Shown here piece by piece: positions 1-8,291 of a stretch of DNA of 19,766 nt. The translations under genes were made by a program, and so were the position numbers. The notes under the pieces were generated by a model. That model did no database searches. It was not told where the DNA came from and saw only the letters and a program-made list of their open reading frames with translations. Numbering within the stretch: the stretch's first letter is position 1; the number at the start of each line of letters is the position of its first letter. The DNA is from Hyphochytrium catenoides (taxonomy: Eukaryota; Sar; Hyphochytriomycetes; Hyphochytriales; Hyphochytriaceae): the NCBI GenBank assembly GCA_900088475.1, contig FLMG01003583.1, positions 1 through 19,766 on the forward strand, given 5' to 3'.

Positions 1-18
1 GAGAGAGAGAGAGAGAGA
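1..18. repeat. GA dinucleotide microsatellite (cut by left edge)
   Basis: Uninterrupted GA repeat at the very start of the window. It probably continues to the left, so its true length is unknown. Confidence 0.9.
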
Positions 19-292
19 AGATGCGAGAGATGTCATCATCAGAAGGAATGACGTGGTGATGGCTCTGTTTGGCCATTCAAGCTGCTGGGCTGAGTGTTGT
101 ACTCGTACAAGTACAGTCACTATTCCTATTCCTCCCAAATCACAATAGGGCGGTCATAAGACTGATTGAGACCAACATATCAAGAATAGTCTCAGCCAAC
201 GAGTTTCGTGAGGATTATGCTATTATGCTCACGCCGTATCTTGACGTACACGGTCGTAGATTCGAGAGAGTTTCCAATTCTCCCAAAGTCCG

Positions 293-335
293 ATGCAGGA
301 TCTAAATTCGGACAGTCCGACTTTAGATCCTGTAT
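293..335. repeat. Near-perfect 43-nt palindrome (hairpin)
   Basis: The outer arms AGGATCTAAA (297-306) and TTTAGATCCT (322-331) are exact reverse complements. The inner arms TCGGAC (308-313) and GTCCGA (315-320) are also exact, around a single central base at 314. There is one mismatch pair (307/321). The stem extends outward by about four pairs, one of them a wobble. It could be a cruciform, a folded RNA or a protein site. No function can be read from the sequence. Confidence 0.8.
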
Positions 336-338
336 ACC

Positions 339-368
339 CCTAGATCAAATCAAATGTACAAATCTAGG
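339..368. repeat. Short hairpin next to the large palindrome
   Basis: CCTAGAT (339-345) pairs with ATCTAGG (362-368) around a 16-nt A-rich loop. It begins four bases after the 43-nt palindrome, so the two form a tandem pair of potential stem-loops. Confidence 0.5.
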
Positions 369-850
369 ACTGATTATCAATCTGATCATTGACATCCCTT
401 GAAATAAACTTCGTGGACGGCTTCCTGCCCTTTGAAGACGAGGAAGTACATTCTCATCATCGCCTTTATAGTTCTAGAATAATAATAACCTTCATCAGAC
501 TCCGCTAGAGCAGCGGAGGATCCTGCGCCGAGCAGAGCTTCACCAGCCTCCTAATGCGCTCTAGCAGAGCTTCACCTGGCTTATTAGGAGCTTCAGAGCT
601 TAGGCCCATTGTCAAGCGATAGGGATTGCAAGGCCTGAACCGTTTGTTCTCTTTCTAAACGAGCACTAAAGTTTTGCTAGACCTAGCAGTGAACTGAGTT
701 GGAAGAGGTGAAGGAGGACGACGCTCTGCGTGAGGCGGAAGACTCACATTCGTCCCATTAGGTGTGGACCCTTGAAGCAAGACAAAAGCTTTCCTCAATC
801 TTCTATAAGTTGACTTGGTGAGAGTAGCAGACGTCTTTGAACAGCCGAAC

Positions 851-2039
851 ATGGAGTCAGCGGAAGACAGAAAGAAGAGACTCAAGCAGCTTCGTCAGGC
901 GGCAATGGGGGACCAAGAGGGTGGGAAGCAAGACGGTGCCGAGACGGCAGAACCAGAGGAAGAGGAAGAGCAGCCTAAGCAGCCTATAAAGTTCAGAAAC
1001 TACCGCCCAGCAGCTCCGGAGCTTAAGGGAACTACATTAGCGGCTCCCCCGCCTCCGTCGGTCCAAGCAGAGAAGGAAATCGAAGAACTAAAGGAGACTG
1101 TGCAAAGTAGTGCTGACACAGATGATAATCAGGTACACCTCTAAGAAATTATAGTGCCAAGCTCTCTTTCCGGTCTTTGTTGGCGTGTGCTCCTGCTTTA
1201 TTTTAAGGCTGTCACAGAGATAATCTCACCTGATTATCAAATCTCCTCTGTTGGCACCTAGCTTGGTCTCGTGCTGGCATAGGGTTTGGGGCTAAACGGT
1301 CGTCTTGCTAGCTAATCTGTGTCTTTTACGTTCGGCGGCTGGATCTCGCTAACAGTTTTGTAGCTGCAATAGCTCTAAGTCGCATTAGATCCACCCAGCG
1401 CGTCGTTCTCTATAGCCCTTGGCCAGATGACCGCTTCTTGTTGCACGATCACTTTTTGGAACTACAATTCTATGTTCATCCACTCTTCTTGCTCTCGCAT
1501 CTGGCATCGTTATCTTTCTAGCTTGATGGTGCTCACGTTTGCCTATTGCAGTTGCTGAACATCGCCCCCAAAAAGCCGAACTGGGACTTGAAGAGGGACA
1601 TAGAAAAGAAAATGAAGATCCTGGACAAGCGAACACAGAAGGCGATAGTGGAGATCTTACGTAAGATTCTTCTTTAAGAATGCTCTACTTCTGGCTGGCC
1701 AACTGTCAGACTATGGCCCTTCTTTTCCCTCGTCATATGTCTCTTTCTGGCTTCTGCCCTTTATAGTCCTTGCACTATGGGTCCCATATTCGCAGACTTT
1801 CTGTCATACCGTCTGATCTATTCATATGTAGCTTCCCCTTACCTTTCTAATCCCTGGTCATCCATGATTTGTCTGTTTCTACGGGTTGGTTATCTCCCTT
1901 CTCATTGCCCTGAAGGCTAACTTGTGTGGGCACTGGTCTACGCACGTCATTTACAGGAGAGAAGTTAGCCGCAGAAGAGTCATCGGAGGGAGAGGAAGAC
2001 GAAGAAGATGAGGATGACGAAGACAGTGACGAGAACTAG
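851..2039 (+). CDS. CCDC12: Cwf18/CCDC12-family pre-mRNA splicing factor, three exons
   Basis: Spliceosome-associated protein of the CCDC12/Cwf18 family, found with the NTC-related part of the activated spliceosome in the nucleus. Exons are 851-1132, 1552-1660 and 1957-2039. They join to 474 nt (157 aa) with GT-AG introns of 419 and 296 nt and phases 0 and 1 that fit exactly. The length is close to the human protein (about 166 aa). Visible hallmarks are a charged N-terminal helix (ESAEDRKKRLKQLR), the motif IKFRNYRP at residues 46-53, and the core NWDLKRDIEKKMKILDKRTQ in exon 2, continuing into KAIVEILREKL across intron 2. The tail is an acidic run of Glu/Asp (residues 137-157). The chosen ATG has A at -3 and G at +4. 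An in-frame opening further upstream lacks an ATG. Intron 2, exon 3 and the 3' flank recur in decayed form near 5240-5878. Exon boundaries are inferred from splice signals and reading frame, not from transcripts. Confidence 0.94.
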
Positions 2040-2360
2040 GACTGAAAGCATGGCGTAGCTCTTGTGAACTCCCAGACTGTTATATAGACGAAGCTGCGGA
2101 AAGGATGGAAGGCAATGTTTGGAACCACTATGTCGGGATCTAGGGGTGGGACCATAAATGATAAGCAGTGTAATGGGATGGCTGCTTAGGCTGACGGGGA
2201 CTCCATATGACTCTGTCCTCCACTTCCAGTTGTTAAGCCTATATTTATTAGTAAGGCTAAGAGATGTTGTTGACTGATAATGAGCTCATTTGCATTACGT
2301 ATCAACCTCTTTATCTGCTCTGTTACTTCTATAAGAACATCTGCGCCAACGCTTCCTATT
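2040..2360 (+). repeat. 3' flank of CCDC12, duplicated at about 5530-5878
   Basis: The sequence after the CCDC12 stop can be followed, with indels and substitutions, at 5530-5878. Landmarks shared in the same order include TATAGACGAAGC versus CATAGACGAAGC and TAGTAAGGCTAA. GAGATGTTGTTGACTGA and GAACATCTGCGCCAA follow. The homology ends at the last of these, where copy 2 runs into the palindrome and copy 1 into unrelated sequence. The CCDC12 3'UTR and polyadenylation site should lie here, but no clear signal hexamer was found. Confidence 0.75.
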
Positions 2361-2540
2361 ATTGCCTTGCTAGCAAGTCAGCCCAACGTCAGCTTCTCTA
2401 AAAATGAAGGTGAGCGGCAAATGGTCTTGCAAACGCTCCAGAGAATGTCTCAGAAGTCCACCAAAGCTCTCCACCTACACTTACCCCTCCACCCCTCCAC
2501 CGGCGAAGTTGGAGCTCACCTCAAGCGTTTGGAACAGGAA

Positions 2541-2679
2541 TCATCTTGCCTGGGCGGGCGACTGTAGGTGTCGTTCAGGAGCTTGCGGAGGAGGAGGCTG
2601 TCGACAATTCGCTTCCAGAACCAAGAACGAAAAACGATGCTCACGAGCCACTAGTTCCTCTGCCTTTAGCAGTTGACCC
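2541..2679 (+). pseudogene. Decayed copy of the acidic ORF seen in the palindrome
   Basis: In the plus frame this reads GVVQELAEEEAVDNSLPEPR, then TKNDAHEPL, and soon stops. It parallels GVLQELAKEEAADSLLPEPA, then TKSVKEPE, in the palindrome (minus strand 6281-6027, and broken on the plus strand at 6631-6800). Upstream and downstream similarity fades quickly. The parent protein is not recognised. It is acidic and alanine-rich, and no domain can be named. Probably a rearranged fragment. Confidence 0.5.
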
Positions 2680-2756
2680 TTGATGAGTGGGCTAACTGAA
2701 GACGAGAAGAGGGCCGTGGTGGATATCCTCATATTGTTAGGAAGCTCGATACCAAC

Positions 2757-3062
2757 AAGCGTTAAGAGATGAGTAAGAGGAAAGAGTGCAACCGGTAGAA
2801 TCGAAGAAGATTGATCCACGAGCGGAAGATGAATTTCCTTAAGAGAGGATCAGGGACTGCGCATTGGATATTGGAAGAAGGCAGGACGGAAGCGGGGAAC
2901 TAAGAAGAGAGTCGGGGCAACGCTTACAGCACACCAAATCGTAGCGCAAAGCCTCCTTTCAACAACTGTGACGGCGAACCCTTTCGTAGTTTCTCCTTCC
3001 GCGGCGTCGCTAGCCTCAGCTGTCAGAAGCTTGGCAAGCCACCGTAGTTTCCTCTATGCTCT
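2757..3062 (+). pseudogene. Decayed copy of the 5' region and N-terminus of the gene at 19596
   Basis: Shares ordered landmarks with 19265-19680: GCGTTAAGAGATGAG, ACGGTAGAATCG-type sequence, and AGGGACTG. These are followed by GGCAGGACGGAAGC and a CAGCTGTCAGAAGCTTGGC stretch. The peptide SAASLASAVRSLASHRSFL resembles SAAAALASAVKGLAKHHLFF at 19617, but the initiating ATG is not kept. It lies in the same orientation as the 19596 gene and abuts the ankyrin remnant at about 3065. I infer a truncated segmental copy. Confidence 0.6.
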
Positions 3063-3099
3063 TTCTTGGAGGATAGGATGGCACAATCTAATATACCCC

Positions 3100-3833
3100 T
3101 CATTCTCAGAAGGCGGATCACCACTGACAGGAGACACAAAGAGAGAAGCAAGTGTCATCGTTGGAGACGTACAATGTAAAGCCGTGAAGCCTCCGGAAGC
3201 GGTTCTTCCCTTCAGGTTGCCGTACGGAGGCGGCGAGGAAGCTAGTAGCACTTCTTAGAATGTCTCCATAACCCGCGCTCTGCCGTTATCTGTGCGGGAA
3301 GAGCCGTAGTACCATCTCTGACTGTCTAGACGACAAGAGGTGAAGTCTACTGAGAGTCCCGCAAAGGCATGCAGGTCCAAGAGTTATAGGGAATAAAACA
3401 GGACAAGATAATATCATGATCTCAAGGTTATGAAGCGGCGAGTCCGCGAGCCAGGTAAGTGCAAGTATGACGATGAGAATGGCAGCGGAGTTTCAAAGCC
3501 AAGAGCGGAACGTGGTAGTGCTTCAATAGATTCGTCTGAGAGAAGAGAGTAGTTCTGACTGACTTGTAGAGGAGTGGCATCGTTATCATTCTTCGCATCC
3601 GGCGGCCTGGCCCCGCTCTTGAGCAGCAGCCGGACATCATCAAGTTTCGCGTTGTCGACCGCTGTGAAGAGAAGGCTGTCGCTGGCAGATAGGACTCTGT
3701 GAGGACTCGGGCGCAGTGGAGCCTTTATCCTGCTGGCGAGAGCTGCCAAAGCGCCCGGTAGCGCCGCGTTTGGGGTCACTGACGCTTTGTTCTTTCCTGA
3801 TCCCTTGCCTCCAGACTTCTTCTTCGGAGGCAT
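3100..3833 (-). pseudogene. Ankyrin-repeat gene remnant, copy 1
   Basis: Ankyrin repeats are protein-binding helix-turn-helix units; no specific partner can be inferred. The first exon runs 3833 to 3564 (90 codons, open). It has a lysine-rich start (MPPKKKSGGKGSGKNK) and then an ankyrin unit, LLFTAVDNAKLDDVRLLLKS followed by GARPPDAKNDNDATPL. A GTCAGT donor follows. A second exon may start at 3289 after CCCGCACAG and carries the next unit, ending VLLASSPP, then TASGGFTALHC. In this copy the second unit is split over three frames with a TAA, so it cannot be read through. The homology to copy 2 (9820-10512) stops near 3065, where repeat debris begins, so the 3' part of the gene is missing. I therefore call a pseudogene, although the first exon alone is intact. 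Confidence 0.65.
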
Positions 3834-4813
3834 CGTGCTTATCTAAGGAAAATGGCTGGAGTTGTACACAGCAGAAGGGGCAGCAGCCTCTGCAATATAC
3901 GTACGACTGGCTAGAAGCGACACTATAGAGATGAGCAGACTCCTAGGAGGCAGAAAGCGGCGAAAGAGCCGTAGATATTGCAAGGTAGCCCCAGACAAGA
4001 CAGAAGCCAGAGCACCGTTGGCAAGATGGATTCTAGACGCAATGAGGCTGCACTCAATCACATCATCATCGCGCTGGACTTGGGACCATTACCTCGCCTC
4101 ATGCAGAGTGTCAACCAAAGAGATCAGAGCTTAGTGCCTTGACAAGGGCAAAATTGGCAAGCTCCGATGGAGGAACAGCATCACCTACATGGTCAGCCAG
4201 AGCAGTGAAGCAGGGAAGAGTAATAAAAATGGCGCGGATTCAATCTACTATTTGGAAGCTTTTCTTCTTCTCCTGTCACCCACCATCCCCTCCTGTCCGT
4301 TTCATTCTGTCTGGAGACAATAGCGAGGCTACAGAGCCTTTTCAGTGCAGCAATTGCGAAGCAGTACGAAGATGCAGATTGGAATTTTGGAGCTCGCGAA
4401 TATCGCTATTCTGAAGCTCATGAGAAGTTAACCGTGCTCTTCAATGGAACGCGATTGAAATTAGGGCTGCAGTCATGCGGCGTGGCCATTGCTTCTGCTA
4501 GTGGGGCTGCTTGTCGCTAAGGGAAGCTCTGGCTTGACAGTCATTCCAAGGGTGGGCGTCTGGGTGGCTTGGCAGACATCCCAAGTGTGGGCGTCTAGAT
4601 TGTCGTTCCGTAGTGGGTCGATTATCTAATTATAGGACCTCGAAGCATACGCTTGCCGCCTTTGCCTTGACAACAGTAGCCAAGAAGGCGGCGACCCATT
4701 GCTGTGCTGTCTCGCTATCCGCTGCATGGCCCCTGCCATACACCTTCCAGTCATCAATAACTTTGGCCTTGCGTTATGACCAAGAGAGTCCTTCAGCCGT
4801 CAACAATTTCGTA
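3834..4813. other. Spacer between divergent ankyrin remnant and CFAP20DC fragment
   Basis: No gene was recognised. The region matches 10513-11495 in the same order, for example CACAGCAGAAGGGGCAGCAGCCTCT in both, GAGATGAGCAGACTCCT versus GAATGAGCAGACTCCT, and GAAGCATACGCTTG-like sequence near the end. In the intact copy it separates the ankyrin start (minus) from the CFAP20DC start (plus). It is therefore the most likely place for a divergent promoter pair. No TATA or other box could be assigned. Confidence 0.5.
4533..4602. repeat. Two-copy 35-bp tandem repeat
   Basis: Two units of 35 bp begin at 4533 and 4568 and share CATTCCAAG/CATCCCAAG and GTGGGCGTCT. The homologous place in the second segmental copy (about 11246-11275) has a single unit. 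The local duplication is therefore specific to this copy or was lost in the other. Confidence 0.65.
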
Positions 4814-5195
4814 AGGATTATAGGCATAACAAGGAGGAGTCTTCGTGGATATCATCTCTACACATGGAAGGGATCCCTGCTGCGGGATGGAAGTGTTCCG
4901 GGAACGTCAAGAAGCTCTACGAGGCCGACGTCAAGGGATATGTGTACAGTTGCAGCCACCAAGATGCTGCTTCCGAAGGACGGCTCCACGCAATGTACGC
5001 CGCATCTGATAAACCGTGTTCTTGTCTTTCAATCTTGTTTGCTCACCCATGTCATTTCTCTGCAGTGGGATTGAGTCAGTCAGTCTCTGGTTCTTCAGTG
5101 CTGAATACTCCCAAGGTGGAGCGTTGCTGTTGACTGATAGCTACGCAAGGGAAGGTCTCTAGACGAGGGCTTTCTTTCTAGCTCATCAACTGCCG
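4814..5195 (+). pseudogene. Truncated CFAP20DC-like pseudogene (exons 1-2 only)
   Basis: Dead duplicate of the first two exons of the gene at 11496. The exon-1-like part (4814-4994) shares CGGGAACGTCAAGAAGCT, AAGGGATATGTGTACAGTTG and GATGCTGCTTCCGAAGGACG with the intact exon. The start codon has become AGG (4814-4816). An 11-nt deletion after ACAGTTGC shifts the frame before KMLLPKDG, and the donor is altered to GTACGC. The exon-2-like part begins at 5066 after CTCTGCAG with TGGGATTGAGTCAG. It decays toward 5195 and has no downstream exons. It is followed by a piece of the CCDC12 gene. Confidence 0.88.
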
Positions 5196-5239
5196 AGATA
5201 CCTCTCTCTGCGTCCTATCGCTGTACAGCGACTCTTCGT

Positions 5240-5878
5240 TGTCTTCGTCGCTTATAGTGTTGCGCTGGCATCCTTGGCTTTCCCCTTTCTACACACTCTA
5301 GTCGCACTATCTGGTCTACCCGTCACCGATCCAGTCGTTGTTGACTATTCCATGTTGAACTTTTGTTTTCCTTTTTCCGCTTGTCCTTCCTTGAGGGCTA
5401 AACAATCTGGGCGCTGGCCATCGGCGCTGGTCCTCTGTAGGGGAGAAGGTCGCCGCAGAAGAGACGTCGGAGAGAAAAGGAAACGGAAATTGAAGATGAC
5501 ATAGGAAAACGGCGAGGACTGGCAGCTCATCATAGACGAAGCTTCGTAGAGGATACGGAAAGAGTCTCCCACGACAAAAGTGAAGAAAGGTATGTTTGGG
5601 ACCACGGTGCCGCCGTAAGGTAGGGTGGACCCTCATAAATAGTCAAGCAGAGCAGGGGGTCAATTGTTTATAGGCAGACGCATGCCTGACCGCGGCCTAA
5701 TATCACTCTGTTCTCCACCGCGAGCGATCTGGCGCCCGTCTCTCTTCCAGCAGCTGTTTAGTCTTATCTACTAGTAAGGCTAATGAGAGATGTTGTTGAC
5801 TGAAAATGAACTCTTTTGCATGATGTATAACAACTTTCTTTATTGGCTCTGTTACTTTTATAGAACATCTGCGCCAAG
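5240..5878 (+). pseudogene. CCDC12 3'-end pseudogene (intron 2, exon 3, 3' flank)
   Basis: Degraded copy of 1700-2360. Intron-like sequence ends in CTCTGTAG (5440). The exon-3-like part from 5441 reads, after the split codon, REKVAAEETSERKGNGN and stops. The intact gene has REKLAAEESSEGEED there and then the acidic tail. Exons 1 and 2 are absent, so this cannot encode the protein. The 3' flank is recognisable up to GAACATCTGCGCCAAGG, where the palindrome begins. The position, directly after the CFAP20DC fragment, marks the junction of a tandem segmental duplication. Confidence 0.85.
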
Positions 5879-5983
5879 GTGACTCTTGTGCACTAGCGCA
5901 CTCCTATCAGCGCCGCAGTTGCCAACTTCCTTGACAACGCCTACACCACAGACACGATTCGTAGCGCAAAACCCCCGTGAACT

Positions 5984-6180
5984 ATGTCCTCCAGCAAACT
6001 CCACTTCCGCAGCGGCGTCACTGGCCTCAGCTGCCAAAGGCTTGGCCAGCCACCATCTTCTCTTCTATTATCTTTTTACCCTCACTCAGCGCTGGAACTT
6101 CCTCTGGCTCCTGCTCTGGCTCTTTAACGCTTTTCGTCGCTGGTTCTGGAAGAAGGCTATCGGCAGCCTCCTCCTTCGCT
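5984..6180 (+). pseudogene. N-terminus copy of the 19596 gene, left palindrome arm
   Basis: ATG at 5984 lies in the same surroundings as the ATG at 19596 (GTAGCGCAAAAC, GTGAACTATGTC). A single-base shift just after the ATG moves the conserved stretch SAAASLASAAKGLASHH into another frame. The downstream sequence runs into the minus-strand acidic ORF. It is best read as a truncated, frameshifted duplicate. Confidence 0.6.
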
Positions 6181-6281
6181 AGCTCCTGGAGGACGCCGGC
6201 GATCTCCTTCAGGAGTTCTTCCTCCTCCAAGGGATCCACCACCGGTTCTGATGCCGCCACCGGTTCTGATGCCGCCATCAT
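6027..6281 (-). CDS. Short acidic ORF of unknown function in the left palindrome arm
   Basis: 84 codons from ATG 6281 to the stop at 6027, with no recognised domain. Features are an in-frame tandem of six residues (AASEPV AASEPV), then an amphipathic acidic segment (DPLEEEELLKEIAGVLQELA), then a Pro/Glu-rich stretch (EPEQEPEEVPALSEGKK). A pyrimidine tract ending in CCGCAG lies just upstream on the minus strand, so the segment could be an internal exon instead of a gene with its own start. The facing copy in the right arm is broken by a stop and a 2-nt change. Whether it is expressed is unknown; it may be a remnant. Confidence 0.35.
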   Translation of the reverse strand: MMAASEPVAASEPVVDPLEEEELLKEIAGVLQELAKEEAADSLLPEPATKSVKEPEQEPEEVPALSEGKKIIEEKMVAGQAFGS

Positions 6282-6630
6282 TTGGTTCAGAGAGCCAACC
6301 TGCGGAAAAAAAGAGCCAATCTAGTCTCCTGCTGGTTCAACCCTCCTTGTGGACTCTTCAGCGGATGGAACCAGGAAGAGCCCATAGCTACGGACTTAGA
6401 GACGGATAGTAGGGTTGGGCCAATGGCCAGGATGAGGCCAAGCCCTAGACCCATCCCGAACCCGACACCGATAGATAAAGATACACCTGGCCATGGGCCA
6501 AACCCTATCCGTCTCGAAGTCCGTCGCTATGGGCTCTTCCTGGTTCCATCCGCTGAAGAGTCCACACGGAGGGTTGAACAAGGAGACTAAATTGGCTCTT
6601 TCTTTTCCGCAGGTTGGCTCTCTGAACCAA

Positions 6631-6800
6631 ATGATGGCGGCATCAGAACCGGTGGTGGATCCCTTGGAGGAGGAAGAACTCTTGAAGGAGATTGCCGGCG
6701 TCCTCCAGGAGAGTTAGCGAAGGAGGAGGCTGCCGATAGCCTTCTTCCAGAACCAGCGACGAAAAGTGAGCGTTAAAGAGCCAGAGCAGGAGCCAGAGGA
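6631..6800 (+). pseudogene. Broken copy of the acidic ORF, right palindrome arm
   Basis: Starts MMAASEPVVDPLEEEELLKE like the left-arm ORF but lacks its six-residue tandem. It ends LQES and TAG at 6715-6717, because GAGCTAGCG of the left arm is GAGAGTTAGCG here. Beyond the lesion the frame ELAKEEAADSLLPEPATK resumes. A TTTCTTTTCCGCAG acceptor-like tract precedes it at 6600-6612. The nonsense change argues that this copy does not make the left-arm product. Confidence 0.55.
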
Positions 6801-6914
6801 TGTTCCAGCGCTGAGTGAGGGTAAAAAGAAACTGAAGAAAAGACGGTGGCTGGCCAAGCCTTTGGCAGCTGAGGCCAGTGACGCCGCTGCGGAAGTGGAG
6901 TTAACTGCGGACAT
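6714..6914 (-). pseudogene. N-terminus copy of the 19596 gene, right palindrome arm
   Basis: From ATG 6914 on the minus strand the frame reads MSAVNSTSAAASLASAAKGL then ASHRLFF, clearly related to MSPATSGSAAAALASAVKGL then AKHHLFF at 19596. It stays open to 6714, but after about 30 residues similarity fades. The hydrophobic segment of the parent is replaced by Ser/Gly-rich sequence. It is probably a truncated duplicate fused to unrelated sequence, though the open frame could in principle be translated. Confidence 0.5.
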
Positions 6915-8026
6915 AGTTGAAGGGTTTTTGGGCGCGAATTGTGGATGTGCTGTAGGCTTTGTCAAGGAAGTTGGCAACTGATGCGCTGATAGGAATGCGC
7001 TAGTCCACAGGAGTCACCTTACATGCCGATGTTCTCACAGGAAATGTGGACGCCAAGGCGGGAACAGAAGTTCAAACTTCGTAATAGGTCTCGAGGGTGG
7101 GTGAGCCTGCTGGATGGACGGAGGCGACGACTGGAACCAAGCAGGGAAGGAAGATGAAGAGTTCAGGAGTACGAAGAACGCCAGAGTGTGGAACAAACAA
7201 TGAAGACGTGAGGGAACAGACGGGAACTAAAGAAGGATGGAAAAGAACGAGAGAGGAGAGAGACAGACTGCTGGCGAGAGAAAGCAGTAGGCAAAAGGAC
7301 AGAGATGATGCCAGTTTATCAGAGGCTAAATAAAGGGACGAGGAAGAGAATGGGAATCATCGTATTAGCTTCCTAGATTCACTCATTCTGATTCTTTCTT
7401 GCTTTCTTTGTCTCCGTCCCCAGCGCTCCACAAAGCTTGAGCTCCTTCTCCGTCCCACCCACCGCCTTCCTCCGCCAAGTTCGACGAAGTTCTCTTGTTG
7501 TTTCCAAACTCACATCGTTCGCCCCAGTCTTCAACTCTCTCTCGGTCGACGCTCTGTCTCCTCCCCAACCACCACCAGCAACTGTGCTCTCTCCTTCTTC
7601 TTTCAACGAACCAGGAGCTCTCTTCTTCTTTCCTTATGGGTCACTGTTACTCTCTGTCTTCTTTTCTTACCTCCCTACTGGTTGTTGCGCTTGTGAAGGG
7701 ACAATGAAGAGCACAAAGACGTAGTCTGACTCTTCCCAGCAGGGACGGTTTCCTCTCCTCTCGTCGTGGGCAGCAAGCATGGTAAAACAGTAGTAAGGAG
7801 GGGTCTACCTTCAGCAAGTATATGGGCTTCTTCCTCCTCCAGAGAGGCAGCAGCAGGATTAAGAAGAGCAGTGGAAAGGGGCGGATGGAGGATCTCCTAT
7901 TGAAGAGAGTAGTAGACTCAGCCAGAGATTGATGAGAGGGCGTAGGGACAGATAGGGGAGGAATGGTTGGCAGAGAGAGAGGCAAAGAGAAAGAAAGGAA
8001 GTTGAGGGAGATAGAGGAGGACGACT

Positions 8027-8146
8027 AGGGTTTGGTCTCTCTCTAGCTGGAGAGCGAGCGAGCTCTGTCTGACGCTATGCTTCTGTCACGTTCCTGGCAG
8101 CGTTCTTTCGAATGTCTGTTCGAACGCTCTGTCTTCCCTCCTCTCA
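8027..8146. repeat. 120-nt block identical in both arms (copy 1)
   Basis: Every base from 8027 to 8146 matches the reverse complement of 18086-18205, while the flanks on both sides carry substitutions and indels. The block contains an imperfect palindrome GCGTTC-TTTCGAATGTCT-GTTCGAACGC (two TTCGAA cores) and a small stem AGAGC/GCTCT. There is no open frame with protein character. It may be a constrained regulatory or RNA element, or a recent gene-conversion tract. Confidence 0.7.
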
Positions 8147-8202
8147 CTCTCCGGGACTTCGGGCAGGTGGTGATGATGGCCCAGGCCTCTCTGTCTGTGT
8201 GG

Positions 8203-8291
8203 CCCAATGGATCTCTGCTGACCTCTGTCTCGTCGTCTCTCTTCTCCTTGTCTCTCTCTCCCTGTCTCTGTCTCTGTCTCTCTGTCTCATC
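8203..8291. repeat. CT-rich simple repeat
   Basis: Dense TCTC/TGTCTC repeats on the plus strand. The complement recurs as a GA-rich tract at about 17930-18000 in arm 2, with a different length. Reading frames through it are compositional artefacts. Confidence 0.85.

Larger units (their letters stand above)
19..850. other. 5' flank of the CCDC12 homolog, no gene seen
   Basis: Only short reading frames without recognisable protein content occur here. The stretch holds two hairpins (293-335 and 339-368). It also holds a small stem at 501-517 (TCCGCT/AGCGGA, 5-nt loop) and a 13-base direct repeat GCAGAGCTTCACC at 532 and 564. The promoter and 5'UTR of the downstream gene must lie in part of this region, but I cannot fix a TATA box or start site. 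Confidence 0.5.
5880..7015. repeat. 1.1-kb palindrome (inverted repeat, short spacer)
   Basis: The left arm, about 5880-6423, is the reverse complement of about 6489-7015. Examples are GGTTCTGATGCCGCCATCAT (6262) against ATGATGGCGGCATCAGAACC (6631), and GGATGGAACCAGGAAGAGCC (6363) against GGCTCTTCCTGGTTCCATCC (6531). The central non-paired piece is about 65 nt (6424-6488). The arms look far more alike than the other duplicates here, with few substitutions and small indels. It lies between the CCDC12 3' pseudogene and arm 1 of the larger inverted repeat. Confidence 0.92.

Noticed and set aside
8098-8146. tRNA gene suggested by GTTCGAAC
   Set aside because: The bases around the TTCGAAC loop do not pair to a T stem on either strand, and no acceptor or anticodon arms could be placed.
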